Positions 1-11,317 of a stretch of 64,000 bases of DNA are shown in pieces (the stretch's first letter is position 1; each line of letters opens with the position of its first letter). The notes beneath the pieces were generated by a model. It was not told where the DNA came from. It did no database searches and was given only the letters and a program-made list of their open reading frames with translations. The translations under genes and the position numbers were made by a program. This DNA comes from Zygaena filipendulae (Eukaryota; Arthropoda; Insecta; Lepidoptera; Zygaenidae), in the NCBI GenBank assembly GCA_907165275.2, contig OU015658.1, forward strand, positions 1,748,501 through 1,812,500, given 5' to 3'.

Positions 1-13
1 TTTAAATTCGACC

Positions 14-125
14 TTGGCCCTTATTCACTATGACCATAATACGGCGCGTTAAGATAAAGCGCCAAAAATCGCTTTTCCCTCGTAATCAAAGAAGTTTCAC
101 TCCAAAAAAATACATTTACAACGTT
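14..125 (-). mobile_element. MITE-like element 'C', end fragment
   Basis: The sequence starting GGCCCTTATTCACTATGACC matches the terminal inverted repeat of a complete copy at 54627-55579, and the following stretch (cgcgttaagataaagcgcc) matches that copy's inner end. Only one end lies here; it fades out near 125. It sits downstream of the SLC22 exons, probably in an intron. Confidence 0.6.
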
Positions 126-345
126 AATTATGGCATGAAGAATAATAATTTCCAATAGCAGGAGCAGCTGGAGCGTATGGGAATGCGTTTTAGAGACTCA
201 CGTTATGGGCAAGGAATGTTGTTGGTTATAGTGAATAACGATTTGAGTTCTACGTTTGGCAATTTTCTAGTGCGAGGTGCGAGTTCCATAATATTGTATT
301 CGTACACTCACAAACAACAGTATACCTGGTACCTACTTAACTCAC

Positions 346-1023
346 CTCAGTAACAACTGTATTTTTATAAACACTTCTGTCGTAATTCCATCCATCGGTG
401 CAAGCTACCGTCTCCTCCGCTGGGATTTCCTTCGCTACAGCCTCATTAAGGTCTCGATACTTCGTCAATATTTCGCTGTAGTTCAAACGGTACATGTTGC
501 ATTGGGAGAACTGCCATTTTTCATTTTTAAGTTCTTTGGGAATACTGGAATGATTAAAGGGTTAACAATTTAGTTTCTCATTGTTTAGTTTAATACTATT
601 TCAGTTTATTATTGTTTAGTTTTATTTTATTTCGGTTCCGGCTGAAAACCAAAGTGTGCTATCTGGATTAGGCTGAGCCGGGAGTCGGTACCATTTTGTG
701 AACAATGCTCATCATGTTTCAATTAAGCTTATTTGGTTGCATATTGCACTTACTTCATTTTTCATTCTTCTCTCATAATATGAATTAAATAAGTTAAAGA
801 TGGAAGGCCAGGTAAATTACCTTAGATTCTTTATTAAGTCCATATCCGTGATGTGATCGAGCTCGGGTACCCTGCACCAGTGCGCCACGTCCCCGGCCAT
901 GAACAGCTGCGCATACGCATGAAACCCGCACGGAACCACGGCCGGCAGCAGGACCAAATACAGCACCAGTTTCTGATATCTCCCAAATTCACCAACGTCT
1001 TCCAATATTGCATCGAAGTCCAT
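346..1023 (-). CDS. Organic cation transporter (SLC22/Orct-like), first two coding exons
   Basis: Coding exon 1 is 821-1023 and exon 2 is 346-544. Exon 1 ends with two bases of a codon and exon 2 supplies the third, giving 134 codons that stay open up to a GTGAGT donor at 345. The protein begins MDFDAILEDVGEFGRYQ, the usual start of SLC22 transporters, followed by a first membrane helix (LVLYLVLLPAVV). Exon 2 encodes the large extracellular loop and ends with the family motif CTDGWNYDRSVYKNTVVTE. The family moves organic cations, carnitine or similar solutes across the plasma membrane by the major-facilitator mechanism; the substrate cannot be read from these exons. The remaining ten or so helices lie left of the window. 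ATG at 1023 was chosen because it opens this conserved start. The gene shares its strand with the next two genes. Confidence 0.88.
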
Positions 1024-1059
1024 TACTTATTTCTTATTTTGAAATCTCGACTGTAAATA

Positions 1060-1268
1060 ATCCTTACTATTGTTGATGCGGAAGTAAGTTTGTTTGTTGG
1101 TTTTTACGCTTTCACGCCAACGGGCGAACCACGGGTTGAACCGATCATCATGAAACTTTGCATACACGTTGTCAGCTGGGGTGCAGAGAAGGACATAGGG
1201 TATGTTTATCCCAGAGTTTCCACGGAAACTTTGAAATTAACGCGGGTAAAACCCGCGTAGCATAACAC
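1060..1268 (+). repeat. RTE-tail-like short repeat (ends ACAGCTAGT-like)
   Basis: This copy has the standard order of the most abundant repeat in the window: tttgtttgtt, acgctttcacgcc, gatcatcatgaaa, cgttgtcag, aaggacataggg, a GC-rich stretch, and a degraded acactag end. The order resembles 3' tails of lepidopteran RTE-type LINEs or SINEs derived from them; that class assignment is from memory of such repeats. It lies just upstream of the SLC22 start codon. Confidence 0.6.
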
Positions 1269-2940
1269 TAGGTAGCTCTAGCACCCGGTGCGAATCTTAA
1301 CATCGCCGCCGTCTTATTTTTGCAATTTTTGTAATTGATTCCAAAAAAATTGGGCCATGGTAAAAAGGGTACTCTTATTGAATAAGAGTGTGTGTGTGTC
1401 TGTGTCTGTGTGTATGTGAATGAATGTTTTTTTTTATTTATTGATCTATTCATCTTTAAAAAATAAGAAATGTACAAAATAGTGTGAATTCTTGTATTCC
1501 CTAAGTTTTTCCTCACACTAGTCGATTCGAGTCGGTAACATTATTTTAACAAATACGAGTTCTCGTGAAGTATCCAACACAATAATGAACGGAGATACAA
1601 ATGTGTGTGACTGTGTTTGTGTGTGTGTTTGTGTATGTGAGTCTTCATCACAATAATTATATGTCTGTGTTTTGTATAGTCTTTTATTCTCTTCTTTCGA
1701 AGTGGGGTTTTGACACTAGAATACTTCTTACCTCGTTGAAAACTAGGCGCTATGCGTTGTTTCTGGTCGCTCCATCAGTATGGTTGTCTGACTGCGGAGT
1801 GAACAATAGTAGGTTCCTGCGGGACCCTTTGGCTACCGGTATTCTACAGGATGATACAGATTTTAGAAAATGGTTCAGCTCTAGTCCGGTACCTACTTAC
1901 CTATATTTTTAGAGTGAAAGCTGTTAAGATTAATTACATACATATTATTTGATATATGTACAAAGTATGTAGTCGTGGTCAAATGTTTATAGTTTTTTTT
2001 TTGTTATTTTCACTTTTTAGGTACTTGTGAAGGTACCTACTCATTCTTATCCATACAACTCGGAAAGAACCTCTAGGACCTAGAGATTCTTTTCGGGTTC
2101 ATCAGTTATTATATGTACCTAGGTCCTAACTAGACTCTAGGTACATTTGATGAACCTGGTTTCACTTGCATGTCTTTCGGGATTCCTACGGGACCTCTTT
2201 GTTTGTATACCGTGATATCATTGTGACCGTAAATACTCAACATGAATGAAAAAAGGCCTTAGATATATTATGATTATTCAAAACGCCTAGTCTTATGCGT
2301 TCTTAGATTTTCGTGACATTATGAACCGGAGTTGCGATTTTTTGCCTGATTTTTTCAATATTCAAAGACATTAGACTTGGGATACTTAGATACAATACTT
2401 ACTTGTGTTTATATATTCGAAAACCAACAACAACACCCTGTATAAGGTAAAGTGTGCAATTATCTCATTGCTGCGAACAGTCAGTCAATTCGATTAGTGC
2501 CAATATATAGGTACGTAATTGGAGTGGCGCAGATTGAGTGACCGCAGCAGTAATAACTCACAGTGGAAAATATATATTATTGTATCTATTACTCTCTTTG
2601 TTCATAAAACCGTTCATATCGATGAACAAAACACGCATTGTAAATTGAATATAGAAGGACGGACGTTAACAACAGTGATATTCCAAGTCAAAAATGTTTC
2701 GTTCCTGTCCAGATTTGGGATACAAATACAATTAATCAATCTATTTTCTATTGAAAGATTGGACGGCTGTTATCTATTGAAGCTTTAAAGAGCTTTTAAT
2801 TAATTAGGGTTGGTTTTAGATTTTTTACTTGACCACAGTCGATGTCAAGTGACGGTGACCGGTGTGGTCGAAGACGGTCGGTCTCTAGAAAGTGTCTTGC
2901 CACTATGCTTTGGAATCCTTAATACGATGTTTCCCTTCAC
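1269..2940. other. Intergenic, no recognised gene
   Basis: I see AT-rich sequence with two GT-rich simple stretches (about 1388-1434 and 1601-1640) and several GTACCTAC-type motifs. Short open frames (for example 2519-2788) have no recognisable protein features. Confidence 0.5.
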
Positions 2941-2943
2941 CAA

Positions 2944-3019
2944 CAGCTCCAGCACCTCGAGCACACTGTGTGGGATTTGAACCCACGGTTCACGGTGTGT
3001 GATCTGAGCGCCAACCATC
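2944..3019 (-). repeat. tRNA-derived SINE remnant
   Basis: Read on the minus strand it contains an A-box-like segment (TGGTTGGCGCTCAG) and a B-box (GGGTTCAAATCCC) at tRNA-like spacing. There is no full cloverleaf or paired acceptor stem, so it is a SINE head rather than a tRNA gene. It is interrupted on its right by the hAT-like element at 3028. Confidence 0.55.
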
Positions 3020-3027
3020 ATCTATCA

Positions 3028-3558
3028 CAGAGGTTCCCATACTTTTTTTTCTCATAGACCACTTTAAACATTTTGCTGGATCTGGTGGACCCCCTGCAGC
3101 TATTACATTTACTAACTTACTTCCGAAACCCGAAAAAAGTATATGTCTATGGCCATCTGTGTTGTGGCTATTTTTCAATCAACTATGAGTTAAAAGTTTT
3201 CGAAAAAAAGGTGAGAATTTATATTGCTTTGATTATGCTGTGAGTGGATGTCATTTAAGCTAAGTTTCAAGGCCAGTCTAAAAGCGTCTTCATCCAACAG
3301 TTGGATTCCTTGGCATCGGCGAGTCTTGACACGCTCTTTCTGAACATGGAATATGTAGGTTCTTACAAAAACAATTGCTGAGCTTCTTATAATATTATCT
3401 GCCTATATTCATAGGAGAAGTCAAGTCGAGTCATCTAATACATTTTTATAGACCCTTTAATGAGTTGTGGACCCACATTTTTTTTCACGCAAGCGTAGAC
3501 CCCTGTCGGGCTCCCGTGGACCCCTGGGGGTCCACCTGGACCACTTTGGGAATCAATG
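3028..3558. mobile_element. Non-autonomous hAT-like element with 8-bp target duplication
   Basis: The ends are CAGAGGTTCCCATAC on the left and, in reverse complement on the right, CATTGATTCCCAAAG: imperfect hAT-type terminal repeats. The element is flanked on both sides by the 8-bp direct repeat ATCTATCA (3020-3027 and 3559-3566), the target duplication length of hAT transposons. At 531 bp it carries no transposase frame. Confidence 0.75.
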
Positions 3559-3566
3559 ATCTATCA

Positions 3567-4085
3567 TCACCGCAAACAAGATTAAAACAAAAAAGGGGTT
3601 TCAACTTTTTTATTTATCTAAGTACTTACTTATTGATACAAAATGAGAAATTTAATGACTGACGTCGAAAGCGTCGAGGTTTGATTAAATCTATTGCAAC
3701 TTGCGAATGTGGAAGAACATTGTTTCTCGGTTGTGTTGCAGTGTTACAAAAAATGAAAAACCATCATGATATTAATACCTACTTAGTCTGTTAAATAAAA
3801 AAAAAACCAAAGTATGGTCCCAATTTCGAAAACTTACGGAGCTAAATACTGGTCACGTAAGACAAGCTATCTATGAGGATCTACTTTCAAATACTTTTGT
3901 TTTTAAAATATGTATAGTCATTCCTAAGACATACATAGCTCTTCCACACTGTTATTTGTTCTTTTTATTTTTATTTATTTGTTACAACAGATGTCCAATC
4001 ATGTTCGTAAAGGTTTAAGCTTGAGTAACGATGTAATTTCTTGGAATTTATACTTGTGAATTAGATCTAAGTGTAATATTTGTAA
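3567..4085. other. Intergenic, no recognised gene
   Basis: AT-rich sequence between the hAT-like element and the presumed 3' end of the DUF7064-like gene. I see no coding signal or clear repeat in it. Confidence 0.45.
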
Positions 4086-4091
4086 TTTATT
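4086..4091 (-). terminator. Candidate polyadenylation signal AATAAA
   Basis: TTTATT on the plus strand reads AATAAA on the minus strand, about 125 bases past the stop codon of the DUF7064-like gene. It is the first such signal after the stop. Inferred from position only. Confidence 0.5.
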
Positions 4092-4213
4092 GTGTAATAA
4101 AGAGTTTTTAAAACATAAAAACAAACTTTCAAATACCCTCGATTGCTTAATAGCATGCGGATTTGGTATCAATAATAATGATGATAAAAGATCAAGTTGT
4201 CAATCTTTTATAT

Positions 4214-7200
4214 TTAGACTTTGTGGCACATTTTGCGGTACCACTCGGGGTCGCCGCCGCACACGCTCTCTGGCCTGCCGTCCTTGTGCCGGTAGTGGAA
4301 CTCGGAGACGCCCCGCCCCGGCACGCCGTTCACTGTGAACTTGCAGAACCGCTCCACCATCCGCGCCTCCCACTCCGACGACACGTAGTGTACCGACTCG
4401 TATTCAACCAAAACCTGAAAAATTTAAAGGACAATTTTTCCAACAAGTACCTATATCAAACCAATGACACAAAACAATAGGCACGTGTCCGCGGTACGCA
4501 AATCAAAATTCTATTAAGTCTGTCTGTTAGATAGATAACATCATGAGTTTTTTTAATTAATGAATAAATACTTAGATAAATCGCATTAAATAAATTGTAG
4601 CGAGACGTGACGTCACGCGACATTTCGACTCAATGCGTAGCCGTTATTTTTTTATTAGGTACGTAAAGAAATAACGTGTCCAATATTTTTTTACAGACCC
4701 ACGAAACTATAAATAGATGAACAAGGAAGTTACCTATTTCAAAATTTAACAATAGGTACTCATCTATCCATATTCCATTCTCACCTGGACAGTGTAAAAA
4801 TCGTCTCCAGCCTGAAACCTAAACGCATAGTCCTTCGGAGCCTGGCCACCCTCGCCGTGTTGGTACAACTTCAAGTCCACCCGCTTTACTGGCAGTAACT
4901 GTCCATTTGGCAAAGCTAAGACTCCAACTTCAAACCTGTTAGGGGAGTCACAAAAATAAGTGAAAGATGATATTTTCATCAGAGGTATATAGATACTAAA
5001 AAAAAGAAAAATAAAACTGAAAAACATCAATGTATAATTCTTTGCACGATAAGTATTGTGCAACCGAATAAATAGAAGATATATTGTGCAAATCGCAAAT
5101 TCTAGGAGTCTACTTATTACTTACTCTGAAGCGGTCGAGGGTTGGCAGACAACACCGACACTAACCCTGGTGCCGTCTTGCAGGAAAATGTGGTGAAAAG
5201 CGTATCTATGCATGAGAGACCAGTCGCGTTTGTCACCTAGAGCAAAGACGGGTGATTTAAGTATACCATTGTGAAAGAATTATGTACGCAATCAATGATA
5301 TTTTCGGTTGAGCCGTTAAGGCGTGAAAGCGTAACAAACAAACACTCTTTCACATTTATAATAATAAGGATTACGAAGAAAGCCCTCCATTAAATTTTAA
5401 TACTTATAATTTCATTGTACGCAATCGTCAAAATGACTATACCATTTAAAGCGTTTGGTAAAAAGAATCAGTGACTTACCAAAACTATGGTCCCTAAACG
5501 ATGGTAGGGTATAATCAAATTTTTCGTTGTCTATGCTAAATTTGCATTTCATCGTGCCGAATTGTTCGTAGTGCGACTGGTGAGCTCTAATAAAAGATAA
5601 TAAGAAAATTAGAAAGACAATAAAATAATAGATAAAGCAAAACCAGAAGGACATTAAAATAATGCACATAATAAAAAGAAATCTTTGGGAACAAATGAAA
5701 CAAATCATAGTTCATAAGTTCAACATATTTGAATATGATTGACCTGAAAACCTTTGGAATATAGTCACTTTTACTCACGCTACTTACTACCAAAGAATAC
5801 CTACATAATATTACTACAAGCGACACAGCCTCCCACCAATTTCATACCTCCTCATACCCCACGAAAGTTTAGTGGTAACTTCGTTGAACAACACAATAGA
5901 ATCTACATGGGACAATTTTCACTGACACGTCCTGTCAATTACTGTCAGCTCACTCTCAACCAAACGATACGCACACATGCACAAAACGTGTACGTATACA
6001 AGTCGGCCGTCTTTACTTGTGGGAAAGTATTTGAATAGGGTACTTGCATGAAATTTATAATAAGAAATTGTGTCAATATTTTAAAAATAGAGCCTTAGAA
6101 AAGCGTTATCGTGAAAGATTTACTAAAAAAATTTCAATAGTTTCCAAAATATTCAACTTTTAATTTTGTGAAACGGAACGTTGCAACGAAACACCAATCA
6201 CAGCCAAGCTTAACACATGACGTCACTTTTATTTTTTTAGGAAACATTTTCCTCTTTCAGAGAAGGCAAAAGAAACTAAGTGCATACAGTCAACGCATAT
6301 TTTTCATTTTCTGAAGTTTTTTACTTTAAAATGCATCGGTAACATGCATTTCGATTCTTTACTGGAACTTTTGGAAGTAAATCGACACAGTTCAACCTTA
6401 ATTTCGCTTTTGGATATTAAAGTTATCTGTCTGTCAGTGTCACGTGATCCTGTCAATACGACATTGACATTTCTATAACAGATTAATTAGGTGTAATTTT
6501 GAACAAGTGACGTCATTCCGCGTTTCGGCGGTAAGGTCTAAAGTAGGAACTTTGAAACGCTCTATTTCATTAATTTATGCATATATTTTTTTTCTTTTTC
6601 TTGATTTGTTTAAGTAGGCCATATATCTTTAAAATAGACTGAAAAAAAAATTCATGCAAGTACCCTATTCCTACTTCATTTTGTACGGAGTGTCACCGGG
6701 CTGCTACTACACGACTCTATTTCGCTGATTCCCATAGTTAATCCAGCCACTGAGGAGAAAGCGAGTGACGTAATTTCCGTTTGTTACGTTAATTTTCCGT
6801 TACGTCCTCATCTCAAACATGCGTTAAAAACTTGATGTAGAGTCTAGCAAAAGATTGTAAGTTGTAACGCACGTCTTCAAACCCTCGAAGTATTTCCTGC
6901 TCCACGGCTCTCTGGCGATGGATCTTATGACTGCGGCTGGATATAGCTCAGTATCGTAGTCGTAGTACCTCGTGGTGGCTGTCCATTCCCCTTGAAACTC
7001 TACGTCCACCATTTTACTAGGTTCATTTTGATACCTGATAAAACAATGTGAATAGAATAAAAATCGAAGTTTATGTCTGTAGGTAATATCCAAATTCCAT
7101 AGGTACTGTGCCTGGTATTGAGCTGATAGGGTTATTGGCACGCTATAATAAAATTACCAATGTGTTTTATTATAAATGGTAATTATTTGTAAAAATACGT

Positions 7201-10200
7201 AACTTATTGACCAATCAATAAGGTGGTGAAGAAAAATATGCTTCCTCACCACATCTGCCCCTTGTAAGAGACAGTCCACTTGATCATTGGCTCGACGGGA
7301 CTCATCTTGACGCCTTCAGCTCCGAAATCACCAATAGTGCCTCCGAAAAGCACCGTGTCCGGGAGCTTTTTGCTGCATAACAAACCCTTGCCTGGCAGCT
7401 ATATGAGGTTGCAGAGAAAAAGGAAGAAAAAATTAAAAGTTTCGAGAAAATGACTCTATAGTCTAAATTTTGCGAAACAGTATTGGATTGGAGTATTATT
7501 AAATAAAAAATAATAATAAATGCGCAAGTGCGTTTGTTTGTTTGTTACGCTTTCACGCCTTAACGGCTCAACCAATAATCATACAATTTTGCAAACACGT
7601 TGTCAGGGGTACAGAAAAGAACATAGGGTAGAACTTTTATCTCGGAATGTGGCGGGAACTCCGAAATTACCGCGGGTGAAACCGTGGGGAACAGCTAGTT
7701 CTGTATATAAAAGCGAAAGGCCACTGACTCACTGATTCAAGAAGAAATGGAAGCTGATATTCGGAAGACATTTCGTAGATATATTTCGTAGTGCGCTAGG
7801 AACAAATTTCATAGCGGATTTCCCGCGAAAACTTACAAAATAACACGGGTGCGCGTGAAACCACAGGGCGAAAGTAGTCTATACGGTAGTCCTGAGTGAT
7901 ATTATAGGGTAATTGTTACCCCGAAATTCCCACGGCAACTCTGGGATTATCTACCGCGGGTGAAACCGCTGGGCCGGGGGCAGCTAGTCTATACTAATCT
8001 TAATATATATATATAAATCACGTGTCACGTTGTTTGCCCGCGATTGACTCCGAAACTACTGCACCAATATTTATCAAATTTTGAAGCATATGTAATTTGG
8101 CCCAACTTAAAAGATAGGATAGTTTTTATCCCGGAATTCCCGCGGGAACTCCCAAAAAAACCGCGGATGAAATCGCGGGGGACAGCTAGTATAATATAAA
8201 GAGGAAAGATTTGATTTTTTGTTTGTTTGTTTGTTACGATTTAACTCGAAAACTACTGGACCGATTTCAAAAATTCTTTCACCATTAAAAAGCTACATTA
8301 TCCCTGAGTAATATAGCTATATTTTAATCCGGAATTCCCGCGGGAACTCCGAAATTAATGTGGGTGAAACCGCAGGGGGCAGTTAGTACATATACAACGT
8401 GTTAATGAATTAACTGAAAACCTGACACACCCCATTTAAAAAAATAAACAATAATATGATTCACCGCCGCACTCAGAGTCGACTTTAATGATTACTTAGT
8501 TAAGTATAGATTTTTAAAACAAAACTGCCGCAATCAGAGACGTTCAGTAAATTAATGTTAATTGGCATTTAATGAGATGTAACTTAATTAGTTAAATGCC
8601 AATTAACATTAATTTATTAAACTTGTCTGATTGCGGCAGTTTTGTTTTAAAAATCTATACTTAACTAAGTAATCATTAAAGTCGACTCTGAGTGCGGCGG
8701 TAAAATATATTTTATGTCCAAAAAATTTTTACTTTAAAAGTTATTCAACATTAGTTTGGAGGTGACCTATCTACGAAATTCCAAGCGCTACGCCCGCGCC
8801 GCGCCGGTTCGAATTTTTGCTGCTGGCGGCGTACGCGCCTAATATTGTATTATAAATAATTTAGACATGGGCTCATAAAAATGAAAAAATGCAACGTATA
8901 TTAAAACATAGTGCGATCGATTCGCTAGTTGATTCTGAGCAAACTGCTTTCTAGTTTTCAGTTAATTCAGGTGCGTGATAATTACCCCTATATAGAATAG
9001 TCCGTTGCACATGCCGAGTGGTCGTCTCTCGCAGCCGGCGATCACGTACACGCCCTTGTCATCTCTGTCTCTATCAGCCGATATGAAGAAAACCGCATCG
9101 AATGCCTAAAGGTGAAAGTTGAGAAATGGTGGATATGTAGCGTAGGTTTGAAAGACATTATCAGAAACATTACTTTATGTTGCATTATCTTTATATTTAC
9201 TGGAGTATTACAATGTCACTACATAGTATATATAAAACAAAGTCGCATCTCGCTGTCTGTCTATCCCTATGTATGCTTAGATCTTTAAAACTACGCAACG
9301 AGTTTTGATGCGATTTTTTCTGATAGATAGGTAGAGTAATTCAAGAGGAATCATGAGAATCGGTCAAGCCGTTTCGGAGGAGTATGGGAACGAACATTGT
9401 GACACGAGAATTTTATATGTATATTAGATAATCTTTATATACATATATAAAAATGAATTGCTGTTCGTTAGTCTCGCTAAAACTCGAGAATGGCTGGACC
9501 GATTTGGCTAATTTTGATCTTGAAATATTGGTGGAAGTTCAGGGAAGGTTTAAAAAGTAAATTAAGCTACTTTAGGGCACAGCTAGTATGTTATAAAATA
9601 TACCCTGCTAACAATAAAAATTAACAAAATAACAAATTGACAGTGTAGGTATCTTATAACTTACCTTGGCGTGGTCACTGAATACTTGCGCTCTATCCAT
9701 TGCCACCGGGTCCGCTATAGCCTTTACACCCTGCCCCGCACGTACATCTTTGCTAGCTGCTTTGTTTTTATTCGAGTACTGAAATTATACTTGGTCAGAA
9801 ATAAACAATCCATCAAACGTCTTTTTTAAAGGGAAGTCTTTGATTCGCATTTAGTACCTATATTATGGTGCTACCGCGAGTGGACCGCGGTAGCGATGCA
9901 CCAAAAACTAAACAAATATTCGTTTTCAGCTAATCAAAATTTTCATTATTTTTGCTGACCGCAAGTAGCATACCTACATACACTTTATTTGCTGGTTAAT
10001 TTGCAAATCGGTAAAATTGAATCCCTTATTTATTAGATAACAACATGGACCTGTGTGGATAAAACGATTTATACGTACTTGGACGAATTTAAAGACAAAC
10101 AAAATGTAGACTGTGTTTAAGTACCTACTTATGTTAAACCGCAACCAACTGATAAATGAATAGCTACAGTCAAGGTTTACAAAATAAACATTCGAGAAAC

Positions 10201-11317
10201 ATTATGAAACAGTCTAGAAGGGACTTTTAAAGAAAAAATTGTGCAGCCCTCCGCTTATTGTATGAAATTATACATATATGTACATATCATAGTAAGGATC
10301 ACTGACATGTAAGGATAAGATCTAGCCAATATAGATTTAAAGATATATAATATTACTAGCTGTCCTCCGCGATTTCATCCGCGGTAATTTCGGAGTTCCC
10401 GCGGAGGTTGCGGGAAAAAAGTACTCTATGTCCTTCAATTCCCGAGGGAATTCCGGGATAAAAACTATCCTATCTTTTAAGTTGGACCATATTATAAATG
10501 GTTGCAAAATTTTATCAGAATCCGTTCAGTAGTTTCGGAGTCCATCGCGGACAAACAACGTGACACGTGATTTATATATATTAGATAATTATAACTATTA
10601 TAATAGTAGTAGATGATTGACTTTCATGTTGTTATTTGTTAGCTATAAAATATGTAGGTATCTGGGTAGATACCTAAAAATGCCGATTGCCAATCCTGTT
10701 GCTAGATCATTTGATATCGGCGTGTCAAAGTCTAAAATATTTAAATAATGAATTACACAATTTTCTACACTATCTATGCAGGTGTTCATCTATCTATACA
10801 TATAAAATGCTTTGTCCTGAATGACTGACGGATCAACGCACAGCCTAAACCTCTGATCGTGGAGACCTGAAATTTGGAGGGTGTGTTCTTTGTATGACCT
10901 AGGTAATCGATAAGAAATGATTTTTGAAAATTCAACTCCTAAGAGGATGTAAAAGGGTTGCAAAGTTTGCAAAACAATTCCGCGGGAACTTCGAAATTAT
11001 CGCGGGTGAAACCGCGCGGGACAGCTAGTTTTTAAATATAATGCCGACTAGACCCTACCATTATCTTTCTGTGTGCAAAGTTGTAGTTAAAAATAACACT
11101 GATTATTTATCCACTTATCCAACAAAAAAAAACAAATGTTTTAATAACGACTTACCTTTCTATAATAATACAGACATGCGAACAAAACGTACTTCACGTA
11201 ATACCATTTTCCGGGTTGTGAGTATATCCCAAATATGGGCTTCGGATCTTTTTTCTTGACACCATAAATTAAAAGAATAATAAGAAACGATATTATAAAA
11301 GTAAATAGTGTGAACAT
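4214..11317 (-). CDS. Membrane-anchored protein of an uncharacterised insect family (DUF7064/DUF7065-like), complete
   Basis: Nine coding exons: 11156-11317, 9665-9778, 8986-9105, 7250-7398, 6873-7034, 5480-5586, 5125-5236, 4785-4935 and 4214-4414. All introns are GT/AG and all phases join, giving 1278 nt and 425 residues. Residues 1-20 form one hydrophobic helix, so the protein is probably anchored or targeted by its N terminus; then PKPIFGIYSQPGKWYYVKYV. The middle holds LPDTVLFGGTIGDFGAEGVK and VDVEFQGEWTATTRYYDYDT; the C-terminal domain holds HYEQFGT, FRDHSFGDKRDW, MHRYAFHH and SEFHYRHKDG. These match, as I remember it, an insect family whose longer members are annotated as phosphoenolpyruvate-synthase-like; this copy ends before any kinase or phosphotransfer domain. 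Function unknown. The RDHSxG-KRDW segment is the best candidate active or binding site. Introns hold many repeats. An exact copy of exon 3 lies at 15838-15957. Confidence 0.82.
4575..4690 (-). repeat. Dispersed repeat 'K' carrying TGACGTCA
   Basis: Reads on the minus strand as a segment also found at 21225-21535, 34250-34525, 55726-56015 and 62385-62470. TGACGTCA is at 4608-4615, next to a shared segment containing a GGACACGTTATT-like stretch. It lies in the last intron region of the DUF7064-like gene. Confidence 0.6.
5300..5372 (-). repeat. RTE-tail-like repeat, 5' fragment
   Basis: Contains GTTGAGCCGTTAAGGCGTG and AAAGCGTAACAAACA followed by tcacatttataataataagga, the far end of the abundant short repeat. 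Intronic in the DUF7064-like gene. Confidence 0.6.
6034..6669. mobile_element. MITE-like element with 19-bp inverted ends
   Basis: The left end AATAGGGTACTTGCATGAA is the exact reverse complement of the right end at 6651-6669. Further inside, GAGCGTTT/AAAGCG-type segments are also loosely inverted. It holds two TGACGTCA sites (near 6219 and 6508) and no open frame of note. It lies in an intron of the DUF7064-like gene. Confidence 0.65.
7515..8385 (+). repeat. Head-to-tail cluster of four RTE-tail-like repeats
   Basis: Four units follow one another in the same orientation, about 7515-7698, 7699-7985, 7986-8195 and 8196-8385, each ending in a GCGGGTGAAACCGC-type stretch plus (G)ACAGCTAGT or GCAGTTAGT. 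Units differ in their 5' halves: two have the acgctttcacgcc form, one the cacgtgtcacgttgttt form. All are intronic in the DUF7064-like gene. Confidence 0.65.
8395..8969 (+). mobile_element. MITE 'A' (TA-flanked hairpin), right end truncated, with nested MITE 'B'
   Basis: Starts CAACGTGTTAATGAATTAAC after a TA and continues to cagttaattca at 8969, where the last 20 or so bases of its terminal repeat are missing. It is interrupted at 8462-8701 by a different palindromic element. Related copies are at 15983-16331, 23401-23751, 25317-25480 and 60135-60481; complete ones are flanked by TA, which suggests Tc1/mariner-type mobilisation. It ends only 16 bases from the 5' splice site of exon 3 of the DUF7064-like gene. 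Confidence 0.75.
8462..8701. mobile_element. MITE 'B', long palindrome nested in MITE 'A'
   Basis: A near-perfect palindrome of about 240 bp: ACCGCCGCACTCAGAGTCGA at the left is mirrored by its reverse complement at the right, and pairing continues through AAAACTGCCGCAATCAGA almost to the centre near 8580. The other MITE 'A' copies read straight across this point, which defines the insertion. A second copy is at 62077-62322. Confidence 0.8.
10357..10587 (-). repeat. RTE-tail-like repeat (cacgtgtcacgttgttt form)
   Basis: Begins ACTAGCTGTCCTCCGCG and ends acaacgtgacacgtgattta, the reverse of the unit at 7986-8195. Intronic in the DUF7064-like gene. Confidence 0.65.
10795..11030 (+). repeat. 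RTE-tail-like repeat, variant form
   Basis: Begins tatacatataaaatgctttg and passes through CCTGAATGACTGACGGATCA to GCGGGACAGCTAGTT. The same variant occurs at 25622-25845 and 44450-44676. It shares the GC-rich 3' end with the commoner forms but has a different body. Confidence 0.65.

Noticed and set aside
7515..8385. CRISPR-like array
   Set aside because: The units are about 200 bp, diverged and without regular spacers; they are interspersed retro-repeats in a eukaryotic genome.
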